64,000 nt of DNA from Blepharisma stoltei (taxonomy: Eukaryota > Ciliophora > Heterotrichea > Heterotrichida > Blepharismidae). This document shows, one piece after another, positions 33,045 to 44,437 of this stretch (within the stretch, counting starts at the first letter, position 1; each line of letters opens with the position of its first letter). Location of the stretch: the NCBI GenBank assembly GCA_914767885.1, contig CAJZBQ010000043.1:62001-126000 (forward strand), in the 5' to 3' direction. Below the pieces are notes generated by a model that ran no database searches, had not been told where the DNA came from, and worked only from the letters and a program-made list of their open reading frames with translations. The position numbers and the translations under genes were made by a program.

Positions 33045-34189
33045 AAATATTTTCCAGAATTTTAATTAAAATGAAATAGAATTTTCCTTATTACCCAAAA
33101 AACCACCCTCCTTGAGCGAACATATATTTGTTAATAGAAATATTTTTTTTATGAAAAAAAAAAATTGATATATAAGTAATAACTAGTATCATAAATCTAA
33201 ATTTTACAATTAAATTAATATTTGTTTTCCAATTTTTGAGAATTGGGATTTTTTTAAATTTTTGATATAAATATTTTAAAAAAAAAATTAACCCCCTCTG
33301 CTAGCAAGATTTTTTGTTTGCTCACGGAGGGGGGGAGTTATTACTTATCCTTTATTAGAAAAAAAATTTTCTTTTTGCAAATCATAGAGTATTATTTTTT
33401 TTTTTAAAAAATTGATATATATATGTATATAAAAGCATTGCTTACATATATTAAAAATCCAATTTATATAAAATTTTTTATAAATAAAAGCTTTTAAAAA
33501 TATGCTATAATTAGTTTGAAGACTCATTTTTATATTTATAAATCAAATTATTATTCGTAAAATTTCTATATTAAAAATAATTTGCTCTCAAGCCAAACGA
33601 GATTTCCCTAAAAATTGGGATTTTCTAATGGCTTACTCACTATCCAGAGGAAGAGTTAGAATTCTTATAAAATTTGAATTATTTCTCCTTGTAGTTCCTA
33701 TGTATCTATTTAATTTTCATACAAAAAATATTAAATTATTACCAATAATATTTCCACTTAGCCCACTATCCTTAACCGACCATACCCCATCGTACAAAGA
33801 TGAGAATAACTATTACGTAAAGGTTTTATATATTATCTATCGACAAGAGATAGAGTGTACAATATATAAGCAAATTTACTAGAAATAGCATTAAAATTAT
33901 TTATCAGCAGCTATATTTATTATTATAAAATATATGGAATTAGATTAGATGCTGGGCAGGGAAGCGGTTTTTATGCTTGACCATATAAAAATCATAAGAT
34001 AAAGTAAAGGACTATTTAATTTTCCAAGCTTTTAAGAAATTGTTCGATAAAATATATAAAGGTGATTTAATAAAAATATTTAGCCTAGCAAAAATCAAAT
34101 AAAAGACATTGCCATACATTACGGAAAAATAAATAGCTCAAGGTTTAACTGCCAAATCCATATTTAAATTCATATTAATTCAGATTCAA
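33045..34189. other. Intergenic region filled with MITE remnants
   Basis: Divergent spacer of 1.1 kb between the VPS9 and NDR genes. It holds a truncated MITE-C (33092-33340, end CTCACGGAGGGGGGGAGTTA), a worn one (about 33341-33658, end TCCAGAGGAAGAGTTA) and a MITE-D-like piece (about 33740-34000, ending GTTTTTATGCTTGACCATA). The promoter of the NDR gene must lie in the last ~190 bp. Confidence 0.5.
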
Positions 34190-35909
34190 ATGGCAAGCCC
34201 ACGACCTAATACACATAGAACCCCAGACCAGCGTGACCCAATCTCTAGCAATACTCGGGATAAGGCTCAAGCTGCTAAAGATTATATAGAGAAAAAATAT
34301 TCTCGGCTTAAGAAAACAGAAGAATCAAGAAAAGAAGAATGGCAAGAACTCAACGTCAAAATGGCTGAATTAAAGCTTTCGAACACTGAACAGAACTTAA
34401 TTCGCCAAGAAATCATGCATAAAGAAGCAGAACAGCTTCGTATGGGTCGTCAAAAAATATGCCAATTGGCATATAAATAAAATTTAAAAAAAATTTAGCT
34501 TTTTATTATTTTGAAGTAAAAAATAGACTACGAGCTTTTCTTTAGCCATACTTATAAATGCATTTTAGCATAACAATTTACGATTTCGAACCAATTTCTG
34601 TCATAGGGAAAGGTGCATTTGGAGAAGTCCGAGTTGTCAGAAACAAAAACACTGGCGAAATCCTCGCTATGAAGAAAATGAACAAATCCGAAATGGTCTA
34701 CAAAAACCAAATCCAGCACATCCGAGCTGAGAGAGATGCTCTAGCTTCATCAAACAACCCCTGGATTGTGAGTCTCAAAAACTCTTTTCAAGACGAAAAA
34801 TACTTATACCTTGTCATGGAGTATTTACCAGGTGGTGATCTTATGAATTTACTTATAAAGAAAAATGTCCTTACAGAGCCAGAAGCTAGATTTTATATCG
34901 CAGAAACCATACTAGCTGTCGATTCTGTCCACAAGATAAATTATATACATAGAGATTTAAAGGTAAAACACGATTTTCCCTATAATTAAATATACAAAAA
35001 AGAAAATTGTGGTATTTTTTATGTAAAAAAATTAAACCTGATTTAAAGCCTGACAATATTCTGCTTGACTCCCGAGGACACGTAAAACTTTCCGATTTTG
35101 GCCTATCAAAGCACGTCGAACTCTCCGGAGAAAATGTCCAGAAACTTGAAGACGACGATTTATATATAGAAAAGCTTGGAAAACGAGCTGAAGCCAGAAG
35201 GAACAGGAAACTTGCCTATTCAACTGTGGGGACTCCTGATTACATTGCTCCTGAAGTATTCAGTAAAGAAGGCTACTGTGAAGCTGTCGACTGGTGGTCT
35301 GTAGGTGTAATTTTATTTGAAATGCTTGCCGGATATCCTCCATTTTTCGCTGACAAGCCTGCAGACACCTGCCATAAAATTTTAGCTTGGAAAAAGCATT
35401 TTTCGATCCCAAGAGAAGCGAGGATTTCTCCTATTGCTTCTGACCTTATAAGGAAACTTATATGTCAGCCTGAAGACCGCCTTGGAAATAGAGGGGTAGA
35501 AGAAATAAAATCTCATCCTTTTTTCAATGGGGTTAATTGGGAAAACATCAGAAACCTTGAAGCTCCAAATGTCCCTGAGCTCAGCAGTGAAATCGACACC
35601 AGCAATTTTGACAAAATTGAAGAAAATGAGCCATTTTACCCACCTGAGAGCTCGAGAAAAAAGAAACAGAGAAAAGACGCGAATTTTATTGGGTATACCT
35701 ATAAGAGAGATATAGAAAACCAAAGGAATGGCTTAGTGACTGCTTTAGTGGAGCTTGACGCTATAAAGAAAACGACGCAAAGACAAGTTTTGAAGTCTCC
35801 AAGCAATGGGAGAGAAGTATTAAAATCGCCGAGTAATACAAGAGAAGTATTAAAGTCTCCTACAAATATACTGAGATCACCAGTTAATGCAAGAATTATG
35901 AAGAAGTAA
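34190..35909 (+). CDS. NDR-family AGC protein kinase
   Basis: Three segments (34190-34459, 34573-34959, 35046-35909) give 506 residues. The N-terminal helical region (about 30-90) is the MOB-binding S100B-type segment of NDR/LATS kinases. Kinase motifs: [47 protein letters not shown], the NDR activation-segment insert ([20 protein letters not shown]), IAPEVFS and the hydrophobic motif FIGYTYKRD with its Thr. The tail carries a triplicated REVLKSPSN repeat. NDR kinases act with MOB proteins in morphogenesis and cell division. One IES lies just before the kinase domain, one inside the catalytic loop. Confidence 0.92.
34460..34572. other. IES, 113 bp
   Basis: TA at 34458-34459 and 34571-34572. 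The join LRMGRQKI + [12 protein letters not shown] aligns without gaps to NDR kinases. Confidence 0.8.
34960..35045. other. IES, 86 bp, inside the kinase catalytic loop
   Basis: Both flanks read GATTTAAAG, a 9-bp direct repeat containing the TA. Excision restores [11 protein letters not shown]. Confidence 0.85.
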
Positions 35910-35946
35910 TGTTAATTTGAGTAAAGGAATATTTTTTAAATAAACA

Positions 35947-38332
35947 TTATGTTTTAGATAGGACAAAATCTCTGAATTCCTGCAAGTCAATTTCCCCGTC
36001 TCGGTTTTGGTCGATCTGGTGGATAATTTCGTGCCATATCTCGTCATTACTCTGATGACCACCTTCTAACACTTTTCTTAGCTCGTCTGCACAGATTGTA
36101 CCGTTTCCATCTTTATCGAACATAGCGAAGGCTCCTTTTAAGTTGTCTCGGGACATTACTTTTCGCTGGTCTAGTGTGTTAAACTTAAACATAAGCATAA
36201 CTTTATTAAAGGTTTGGCTGCAGCCAATTGCTAATGCAGCCACCAGGATCCCCGCAAGGGGTATTCACCCTCTTTGCATCGTCGACAGAGAGAATTTCTT
36301 CGAGTAAGATGACTAATAGAGCGAGAAGCGGTTTGAGCACACCTTATCTCTTTTTCACCGCCTGATGCCATTGCGCCTGTGAAGTAGAGTTCAATGTCTC
36401 TGTCTCCTCCTTGCCTCGTCGACTCCAATGTTGAGTGGGAAGGCTATGAATTCCTGCAGTATACTGTTTGGGTTGAACGAAAGGTCGTCTGCACAAAAAT
36501 CCCAAAAAATGGAATTTCTTGATTACGGCAAAAAGGGAAATTCAAAGCCTGGGGTGTAACACCCAATTTCACGCTAGGAAGATTTACGAATGGTGCAGTC
36601 ATTTCCTGTAGACGCTATTTGGCATTCCCTTTCCAACTCTGAACCTTCATTTTCCTAGAGGTAAAATCCAATCCTCAAAAAAAGGACTAGGGCTAGACTC
36701 TAAACATTACAGAATTGTTTAATTAGCATTGCTCTCCATTTCTGGGTTGGCAAAACCTTGCCAGCTATAAATAAAATGTTCTCAAGGCTGCATTGCCTGA
36801 CCAATAATCCACTTTATTTATTCGCTATTCTAGTGTCGCTTTTAGAAATTCTGTATAATTGATATAGTCATTATTCCCGCCGCTGATTACATTTAAAATT
36901 TTTGCAATATCATCTTCATTGAATGCTTCTCCCATTGTGCTGTTATACCTATTTAATATAATTTTTTCATTTCCTATTTATAAATCTCCCAATAAGCACC
37001 TATTCAAATAATCCTCTTATATAAAGGCTTCAAGCAACTCGCTTTTACACAGTTTTCCATCACCATTTTTATCTAAACTTCTAAACACTTCTCTTAGCAC
37101 CCTTGTATCCTTTAAAGTCATTAACTGGCTAGTTATATAAGTTTGAACTGCATCTTTAAGCTTATTATTTGTGTGGTAACTTGCCAAGTTTTCGAGGACT
37201 TCAGTCACGATTTCTTGGCCTGGGAGGGAAGGGTAAGCACGATTTGCGACTCAGGAATGAGAAATGGCTTCTTTGGCTGCCAATCGACCTGAGGGAGGGC
37301 ATAGCAATTTTGAGACGAAATCTTTGGATTCAGTTGAGAGATGTGTCCAAGGCTCTTGGTTGTACCCGAAATCCATATTTTCAAGGGAAGATACTGATTT
37401 CATGTTGTGTGGAGCATGACCACAGAGTAAAATATAAGCAATTATCCCGCAGCTTCACATGTCGCAGGCTTCATTGTATTCTCCTGTTAAAGCTTCTGGG
37501 TCTGTGTAAATTAAGCTATCTTGATCGATAATCATTTTGTAATTTTTTCGGGAAAGGACTGAAGCTCCAAAATCGATGAGTTTTATATGTTGCTTTATAT
37601 TGATTATAATTAATAATTAAACTTTGAATTTTGATATTTCCTTATTAATTTAATAAAAAATATTAAAAATTTCGTTTTTCTCTTCTAAAAGAATATTCTC
37701 TGGCCTAATATCTCTATGAAATATCATATTAGTGTGAAGATAAGAAACTGCTGACAAAAGCTGATACATTATGCGTGCTGCATGAATTTCAGTAAACATC
37801 TGACGTTTAGCGATTTCTTGGAATAGTTCACCTCCGCTGCAATATTCCATAACAATATAATCATATTTAACTAAATGATTCTGCTTTAAACTACTAGTAA
37901 TCCCCTATTTTTTTATAGTAAAAAGGCTAATAAATATGACTATTTCCTATTTATTCTCTATTTTCTGATATAAATATGCCTATCATCATCAAAAAACTCA
38001 TACATTCTTGCTATATTTGGATGATCTAAACTTTTGAATATATCAATTTCATTTTCATAGTCAAATGACTCGTCTTGATACATAAGGAAATCTTTTCTCA
38101 GTATTTTAACTGCTCTTTTAGCAGAAGTATCTCGATGGTAACAAATTCTGACCTCTCCATTGTTCATTAATTTTAGCCTTTTACCTAAGCGATAGACTTC
38201 TTGAAATTTTTGCTTGTTTTCACTGACAAAAATTCCTGGGTCGACTTTGATTTCGTTGACTGCGTTTATTCGTTGCCGGTCTTCCACAAATGTGGACCCT
38301 AGCTTGGGTCTTTGAACTGCTGTACATCCCAT
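35947..38332 (-). CDS. Calcium-dependent protein kinase (CDPK)
   Basis: Five segments over four IESs give 487 residues. It starts MGCTAVQR, a myristoylation/palmitoylation signal. Kinase part: YRLGKRLKLMNNGEV, AVKILRKDF, MEYCSGGELFQEI, FHRDIRPENILLEE, IKLIDFGAS, then DMWSCGIIAYILLCG (TGA = Trp). The C-terminal regulatory part has a junction helix and EF-hands: DKNGDGKLCKSELLEAF, an atypical one (SGGNNDYINYTEFL), DKDGNGTICADELRKVL and DQNRDGEIDLQEFRDFV. CDPKs transduce Ca2+ in ciliates and plants. Oddities: the catalytic-loop Lys is Arg (HRDIRPEN) and APE is DPE. Convergent with the NDR gene (37 bp). Confidence 0.88.
36174..36832. mobile_element. IES, 659 bp, with a GC-rich interior
   Basis: TA at 36172-36173 and 36831-36832; both flanks on the coding strand read ACACTAGA. 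Excision joins NYTEFLKATL to DQRKVMSRDN. The interior holds AAAAAATGGAATTTC and a GGCAAaaccTTGCC stem, features seen in the retroposon family, but no clear tail or target duplication. Confidence 0.65.
36948..37019. other. Short IES, 72 bp
   Basis: TA at 36946-36947 and 37018-37019; excision joins KSELLEAFI to YNSTMGEAFNEDDI in the CDPK. Confidence 0.7.
37588..37665. other. Short IES, 78 bp
   Basis: TA at 37586-37587 and 37664-37665; excision joins EEKNEIF to IKLIDFGAS. Confidence 0.75.
37860..37972. other. IES, 113 bp
   Basis: TA at 37858-37859 and 37971-37972; excision joins DDDRHIY to IVMEYCSGGELF. Confidence 0.8.
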
Positions 38333-39198
38333 AATTTTTTAATTCAATAAAATGTTTTTTATACGGAATTTATTATGTTGGCTTTACATCCTAACTTTTT
38401 TGTATAGAAAATTTTGCTTAATGAGAAAATCTGTTTTTATTACAAATATGATAAATAAATTAATTATTAGTTTAGCTAATTATAGACGCAAGGATATATA
38501 AGCAAATCAAGAGGTTGCTAATTTAAATTTAATACAAAATTTTAGGATAATGATAAAAAGATGATTAAAAATAAAACAAAAAAGTTTACAGATTATATTG
38601 AGTTTTTTAAATACTTATAATTTATGTTTAATTAATAGAAAATACAATTATATTATGCTTAAAAAATTAATTAAAACTCAAATTGGTATTTAAATATAAA
38701 CTTTAAGGCAATATTTTTTTATTAACAAAATATTTTTGTTAAATTAATTATCAAAATGCCAGCGAATAAGAATTAGCCTTATTTATGTATAGCTTACTTA
38801 CCTTAATTGATTACCATTAGGCTACTCTTAGAATTTTCAATAGACTTCATTTTATAGACTCCTTAAATAGGGTTCTTTATGCTCAGAAGAAATATTTAAA
38901 GATTTAATTTAATATATTACTCTTTATAAAATTTAAATATTTATTCAAAATCTTTTTTACTACTACAGCGGATATTAATTAAACTTGATCTTTTTAAATT
39001 AAAGTTGCTCTGTCTTAGCTCAATTTGCTAAATAATGATTTTTAGGCAAAATAGATTTGGACTTAGGTGTGGGAATAAAAGTGGCATGCTAAAAATAGAT
39101 GAGAGTCTGAATTTTAAAAAAAATGTCTATGTTAGTTAATTTTAGCTATGAATCAGAAATCATAAAATCGACTTATGAATATTGGATTTTATGCATAC
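38333..39198. other. Intergenic, very AT-rich
   Basis: About 870 bp upstream of the CDPK start (the CDPK promoter side). No open frame of note even with TGA as Trp, no recognisable MITE end. One inverted AT stretch (TAACAAAATATTTTTGTTA) near 38720. Confidence 0.4.
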
Positions 39199-39199
39199 T

Positions 39200-40029
39200 A
39201 AGTTAAGCTAAGAGATTTAACTGGCCATATAGCCCGTTTCCGGCTATAGACGAAGTAAACCATAGCCTTTGCCTTATCTTGGTTGCAAAAAAGCCAGCCT
39301 CCATATGCCTTAAGTTCAAATGAGGAAAATGAAAGCTGCCCTTTACTCCCCCTCCCCCCTCCGTGAGTGAACAAAAATTTTGTTCACTCACGGAGGTTAA
39401 TTTTTTTTTTTTTAAAAAAATTTATATATAAATTTTATAAAACATTTTTTTTTTCGAAATTTAAAAAAAATCCTAATTCGCAAAAATTGGAAAGCAAATA
39501 TTAATTTAATATATAAAATTTATGTTTTAAAAAGCAATTCATTTAAAATTAAACAGAATTAGCTCTAGATTTCATTATACTAATTATCATTTATATATCA
39601 ATTTTTTTTTTTCCATAAAAAATTTTTCTATTAAAAAAATTTTTGTTCACTCACGGAGGGTGGGTTTTTGGGCAAAAAATAGGGATTTTTCTAATGGTTT
39701 TGTTCACTCACGGAGGGGGGGGGGAGTTAGGATTTCCTGCCTGACCTACCTGTCAAAAGGATTAAATCCCTGCCTGAAGGGAGTCTGAAAGTCCCCATAA
39801 TGAAGGGCCATGCAGTAGAAAAAAACTGTCTAGCCCATCTGGCAGGAACATAAAATCTCCTGGGAAGAACAAAATTTCACTTTCCAGCAAGGTTTCTCTC
39901 CAAACCCAGCTTACTTCAAAAAGTGAAAGACGTGCTATTTTCAGGTTCACCGAGATGGATCCTACCTGTTTCACAGGGGATGCACCTCGGAGTCTAATTT
40001 TCATCAGCCCACCATTTTATTTCTCCTCT
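39200..40029 (-). mobile_element. Retroposon, antisense, split by a MITE-C
   Basis: On the minus strand it begins AAATAAAATGGTGGGCTGAT and ends with the stem TATAGCCggaaacgGGCTATA followed by TTAGCTTAAC. An 8-bp repeat TGCATACT flanks it (39192-39199 and 40030-40037). The MITE-C at 39346-39729 interrupts it. An 80-codon frame starts near the 5' end and is unrecognised. Confidence 0.65.
39346..39729. mobile_element. MITE family C copy inside a retroposon, 384 bp
   Basis: TA at 39344-39345 and 39728-39729. Intact left hairpin (CTCCGTGAGTGAACAAAA / TTTGTTCACTCACGGAGG) and tandem right boxes around GGGTTTTTGGGCAAAAAATA. Nearly identical to the copy at 20374-20761. Confidence 0.9.
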
Positions 40030-40276
40030 GCATACTGAGGAATCTATGAAATAAAGTTTATTGAAACTTCACTCTTGTCCTTAGAGGCAATCAATTAGAG
40101 TGTGTTAGCATAAACAATTTCCATAAGGTTAAAAATTCACATCGTTCTTAATGTTTCCATATTTCCTTACTCTTCAATCTTAAAAAATATTTTATAAAAT
40201 AGAATTAATAATAAAATATTAAATATTTTTTTTTAAAATTATTTTTATATAAAAAAGGCTAGAATAAAAAGAGTGG

Positions 40277-41362
40277 ATGTCAAAGCTTAACCAGGACCAG
40301 CTCAAGAAAGCAATCCATGAAATCAATGTCGACAAGAAGCAGCGCAAGTTCACAGAGACCATTGATTTACAGATTGGGCTTAAAGACTACGACCCTCAAA
40401 AGGATAAACGTTTTGCAGGCTCCATCAGACTCCCTCATATCCCAAGACCAAAGCTCCAAGCCATTGTCCTCGGTGACCAAGTCCACTGCGATCAAGCACA
40501 AGAACTTGGCCTCCCTTGGATTGACGCTGAAGGGCTTAAAAAGTTCAACAAGCAGCGCAAGCCAATGAAAAAGTTCTTCAAGCCATACGACATCCTCTTA
40601 CTCTCTTTAAATTGGAAAGAAATATCGGCAAAATTCCCATTTTTGGGTACTTTAACCTCCTTTAAATTTGAATAATATTTTTGTCAATAGAAATATTTAT
40701 CGTTTAAAATACTAATTTTGATAATTTTATAGAAAAATCAATTAAAACATTATTTTTTAAACAATTTCCGCACTCAATAGATTATTTTTTGAATTAAATT
40801 TTCATAAAAATAAATTAAAATTCAAAATATTGTCCTCAATTTATATATTATTTTAGTTTTTAAAAATTTATAAAATTTTTTACCCTTTTAAGTTGGGAAC
40901 AGGATTTTTTGTTCCAATTTAAAGGTGGGAAGCTAGCCTCAGAATCCATCATCAAACAGATTCCAAAACTCGTCGGGCCAAATCTTACTAAAATCAACAA
41001 ATTCCCTATCGCTGTCAGCCCAGCTGATAACTTGCAAGAGAAGATTAATGAAGCCAAAGGAACCATCAAATTCCAACTTAAGAAGGTCTTGTGTTTGGGT
41101 GTTGCCGTCGCTCACGTTGGGTTATCTGAAGAAGAACAAAGACAGAGGGTCTATTTTTTATTAAAAATATTATCTATTTTTCGGGAAAAGCATTAAAAAA
41201 TAGGCAGAAAAACATAATTTTTTAAAGAAAAATAATGAGTCAAGACAGAACATTACATTGTCAATCAACTTTTTGGCAAGTCTTTTGAAGAAGAACTGGA
41301 ATAACATCAGGACTCTTAACATCAAGACGACCATGGGCAAGCCTCAAAGAATTTATGGTTAA
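40277..41362 (+). CDS. RPL10A: Ribosomal protein uL1 (RPL10A)
   Basis: Segments 40277-40600, 40936-41160 and 41225-41362 give about 228 residues (human 217). Diagnostic: [91 protein letters not shown] and a C-terminal [11 protein letters not shown]. uL1 forms the mobile L1 stalk of the 60S subunit and contacts the E-site tRNA. The region around the second IES leaves 8-13 extra residues versus relatives, which a 15-nt intron (GTCTATTTTTTAAAG, formed only after excision) would partly explain. GC-richer third positions than neighbours fit high expression. Confidence 0.92.
40601..40935. mobile_element. MITE family A copy in uL1, 335 bp
   Basis: TA at 40599-40600 and 40934-40935. Left tandem boxes (CTCTCTTTAAATTGG and ACCTCCTTTAAATTTG) around CCCATTTTTGGG; right hairpin CCTTTTAAGTTGGGAAC / GTTCCAATTTAAAGG. 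Excision joins PYDILL to [11 protein letters not shown]. Confidence 0.85.
41161..41224. other. Short IES, 64 bp
   Basis: TA at 41159-41160 and 41223-41224. Ends are inverted (TATTTTTTATTAAAAATA / TTTAAAAAATTATG). Excision creates a possible 15-nt intron GTCTATTTTTTAAAG. Confidence 0.6.
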
Positions 41363-41545
41363 GCTAAGCGCAGCAGCGCCCTTAATTTATACCAATCTTG
41401 TATTGGAAGCTGTTTGTGCTTGCCTAGATAGAATAATTAGGCTTTTGAGCCAATAGTCTTCTTTTCTTAGTTATAAGTCAGATGAGAGATTTTAATATTT
41501 ATTGCATTTTTTGTTAATTGGCTAAAAATAAATAAAAAATTTTTA

Positions 41546-42476
41546 TTATAAAATAGAGCTGCAGAATAATTTTATTGTGAAAAAATCAATTTTAAGCAGT
41601 TTATTATCTTTTATATGACTTTTTAATGTTTCAAAGCTTCCGAAAAACATCATTCCTCCAGCCATGGTTAGGACCGTTCTATATTTCCAGCCTAGTCAGA
41701 GTCCAGGTAATCCGCCTTCCTTGTAAATTTTTTTGAGTGTCTGCGTCAATGCGAGATATTCACCTTTACCTCCATCTGTCACTAATTTAGTCTTAGCGAG
41801 ATCTATAGGAGTTGTTAAAAAGGCTGCAATACCTCCTGCTATGGCACCATTACGTAAGTGCTGAAATATGGTTGGATCTTTTCCGCCATAATCTTTGCCA
41901 TTAAGCCATTCATATACAATCATTTGGATAATGTTAAAAGGGATATCACGATATATTGCAGTAGCAGTGCCAATTCATAAGCCTTTAAAACCTTGACGTT
42001 GGAGTACTCTGCTCAATGCTGAAGATGTTTTAGTATGAATTCTGGGTGGGATATTTAATTGAATAAGTATGATTTTAGAGTTTATTTTTATTAAATTAAA
42101 AAATTAATAATTTACCTTATCCATGAATTCCTACCTGCATTTGCTGTTTCACGACATCAAACGGATTTCTCACAATCCCTGAGCACGCACTGGCGACCAT
42201 CGCAGAAATAGTATGAGAAAGCTGCAAAGAGACATACTGGTTTAAATAGTTCTTAAGCATTGAGTAGCTTGTCCAAAATGCTGCTGCACAAGGAAAAGTG
42301 GCTGCTAACGAGTAAGGAAGCCCTTTGTAGGCATTGGAAAACTTGAACTTCAAGTTAGAGTTGGCTTGAAGTCTTATTTTTATTGAGTCAAAGGGGAATA
42401 TGATAGTCTCCACTGCAGCTCCTGCAGTTCCTCCAGCGACCAGTGAGACATAAAGCGTTGATAACAAATCTGTCAT
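41546..42476 (-). CDS. Mitochondrial S-adenosylmethionine carrier (SLC25A26-like)
   Basis: Segments 42476-42134 and 42057-41546 give 284 residues with the threefold carrier repeat: LVAGGTAGAAVETIIFPFDS then IKIRLQA; GIVRNPFDVVKQQMQV then GLWIGTATAIYRDIPFNIIQM; AAFLTTPIDLAKTKLV then GLWLGWKYRTVLTMAGGMMF. Two Trp in this last part are TGA (GLWIG and LPGLW). Repeats and spacing best fit the SAM carrier, which imports SAM into the matrix in exchange for S-adenosylhomocysteine. One 76-bp IES sits between repeats. The promoter lies in the 42.5-kb spacer. Confidence 0.85.
42058..42133. other. Short IES, 76 bp
   Basis: TA at 42056-42057 and 42132-42133; excision joins VVKQQMQV to NIPPRIHTKTSS. Confidence 0.7.
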
Positions 42477-43154
42477 ATTCTTTAATTTATTTTAATCAGT
42501 ACTCTTTTCAATGAAATAAAAAATGGATTCTGATAAATCCATTCATATTAAACACAATTTAAATCAGTTAATAAAGAGGATTTTCTTGTTTAGAACAGCC
42601 AAATTTAAGTTTAAATAGAAGTTAAGAGTTAAAGGAGGCTCTGCTGCTTGTAGGTGTAGGGGAAAAATATTGGGTCTAAAGTACTGAATGAGCTTATAAG
42701 TGTTATGGGAAAGCTTATGGGATTGAGATTACTCAGTAACGAAATTGATCAGTAATTCAAATAATTTTTATCCTTTAAGGCCGAACAAGATTTTTGCTTA
42801 CTCTTTAATGGGATTTGCAAATATTTGATCTTGTAAATTTAAATATAAGAACGGAAGCTGCTTAAATTTAATAGAATTAGATAGGATCTCGTTATAGCAA
42901 TTATATTTTTTCATACAAAGTTTTGATATTAAAAATTTTTTAATCACCCTTAAAGGGTTAATTTTTCAAAAAATACAGATTTTTCCAATAGTTTGCTTGG
43001 GAGAGTAAGTTAATTTTTTATTGGTTTTGTATTAATATCATTTCAATAGGGATTTCTTAGCAGACATTAATTTGTAAAACAATTTTATCCAGCTATTTTA
43101 ATTTTAACATTTTCAAATTTTAAAATAAGAGAAAACTTATTAATCATATTATGC
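42477..43154. other. Intergenic, with a worn MITE-C-like stretch
   Basis: About 680 bp. Positions ~42780-43014 retain family C words (AATAGAATTAGATAGGATCT, TTTTTCCAATAGTTTGCTTGG) and end GGGAGAGTA, but the boxes are decayed. No gene seen. Confidence 0.4.
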
Positions 43155-44437
43155 TTAAAACAATTCTCTCTTACTGATAAACTTCAAAGTCACCATTTCT
43201 GATAGAACTCTAGAAAATTCAAATCTTTGCTGCTTACAATATTTGATAACATTTAACCCTTTGATTTCTCTATCTTTGTCGATGGTTTGCCAAAGATAAA
43301 AACTTGAAATGGAGCCTCCACAATGCCAAAGTCCATGATAGATTCTTAAATCCCTCCTCCAAAAAAAAAATTTATTTGATCACTAGGCTTGTTAATTTTT
43401 TTTAAAAATTATAATAATTAGAAATAATTTTAAAGCAAATGTAATGCAATCTGTTTAAAATTAAACAGAATTAGCTAGAGATTTTATTATAATAATTATC
43501 ACTTATATATAAAATATTTTCCATGAAAATTTTTTGCTCACTAGTTTTAACTCAAAAAAATAAGGGAGGAGTAAGTAATCTTGGTTTTCATCAAGCGCTT
43601 TAATAAAACAAATAACTGCTAAGACCAATATTAAGCCTCCTTTCACCATATACCCTTTATTGAACCTAGCCCTGCGATAAAGCAGATTTTTGACTCCACA
43701 AATGAAAACAAATGTAAGAATAGGGGTAAATGTGTTTTGTAAGTACCATGGATGGTGAGCTTGCATTAGCATGGTTAAAAATAGCCCAGAGAAGCTTAAA
43801 AACAAGTCCAGATCGCAATAAGGGCGGGATGTATAAGTAGTCTTATCTTTTTGCTGTAAATTGTCCATCCAGTAGATCATAAGAGTTATAAAGCACATGA
43901 TGGAGCCAATGTTATCGAGCTTATGCCATTCCTGAGATTTTATATATAACTTGATCCCTGCTTTGGATTTGGCTTGTCTAGCATCTCCCAATTTTCAGAT
44001 GGGGAGTTGACGAGCCAACGTTTATTGGCAAAGTGAACTTCCCAGATGACAAATCTCCAATCACAAGAAGGCGGAGTTGACTTTGCAACCAAAAATTGTT
44101 TCGTCAAATCCCCATTTGATGCCGGGCGACATCAATCAAGCCCGATCCAAAACAGGGATCAGACTATACTATTCTATAGAGATTCCTAAAAATATGGTAG
44201 AAAATTATTTATTTTTATTTTTTAAATATTTCCGAGAGAAGGGATATAAAATGAAGACCACAATACACTATCTAATGAGTGATAAACAAAAGACGTAAAG
44301 CAAGTGAATAGCCCTATGCAGAAGGGAAAGTAAAGCTTCTTTTTATAGCAGACATATATTGCTGGGAGGCCAAAAAAATTTGTAATTCCAGTAATGATCA
44401 ACATTGCAAACTTTTCTCCATCAGATCGATAAGCCAT
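43155..44437 (-). CDS. Multi-pass membrane protein, TMEM8/CREST-like
   Basis: Segments 44437-44264, 43940-43572 and 43346-43155 give 244 residues. About six to seven membrane segments are visible (FAMLIITGITNFFGLPAIYV, FPFCIGLFTCFTSFVYH, IGSIMCFITLMIYW and others). The pattern S-x3-H (TSFVYH), an Asp in WHKLDNIGS and a late His cluster (RIYHGLWHCGGS) resembles the CREST superfamily (TMEM8, ceramidases, PAQR), which may be metal-dependent hydrolases. The assignment to a subfamily is uncertain. One worn MITE-C and one compound IES interrupt it. Confidence 0.65.
43349..43573. mobile_element. Worn MITE family C copy, 225 bp
   Basis: TA at 43347-43348 and 43572-43573. Interior words TTTAAAATTAAACAGAATTA and GATTTTATTATAATAATTAT match family C; terminal boxes are eroded to CCCTCCTCC / GGAGGAG. 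Excision joins DENQDYL to RIYHGLWHC. Confidence 0.7.
43943..44265. mobile_element. Compound IES with nested MITE family F
   Basis: TA at 43941-43942 and 44264-44265; excision joins YHSLDSV to KSQEWHKLDNIGS. Inside, 43945-44168 is a MITE with ~50-bp inverted ends (TATAACTTGATCCCTGCTTT, GGATTTGGCTTG; opposite end TATAGTCTGATCCCTGTTTT, GGATCGGGCTTG). Confidence 0.7.

Noticed and set aside
33659-34000. 84-codon frame starting near 33628 as a gene
   Set aside because: It crosses the end of a worn MITE-C and a MITE-D-like repeat; composition is that of repeats.
37169-37531. 120-codon plus-strand open frame
   Set aside because: It is antisense to the CDPK kinase/EF-hand exon, which reads continuously with TGA as Trp.
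44077-44298. 73-codon frame similar to the other strand (GDINQARSKTGI versus GDARQAKSKAGI)
   Set aside because: The similarity is just the two inverted arms of MITE-F.
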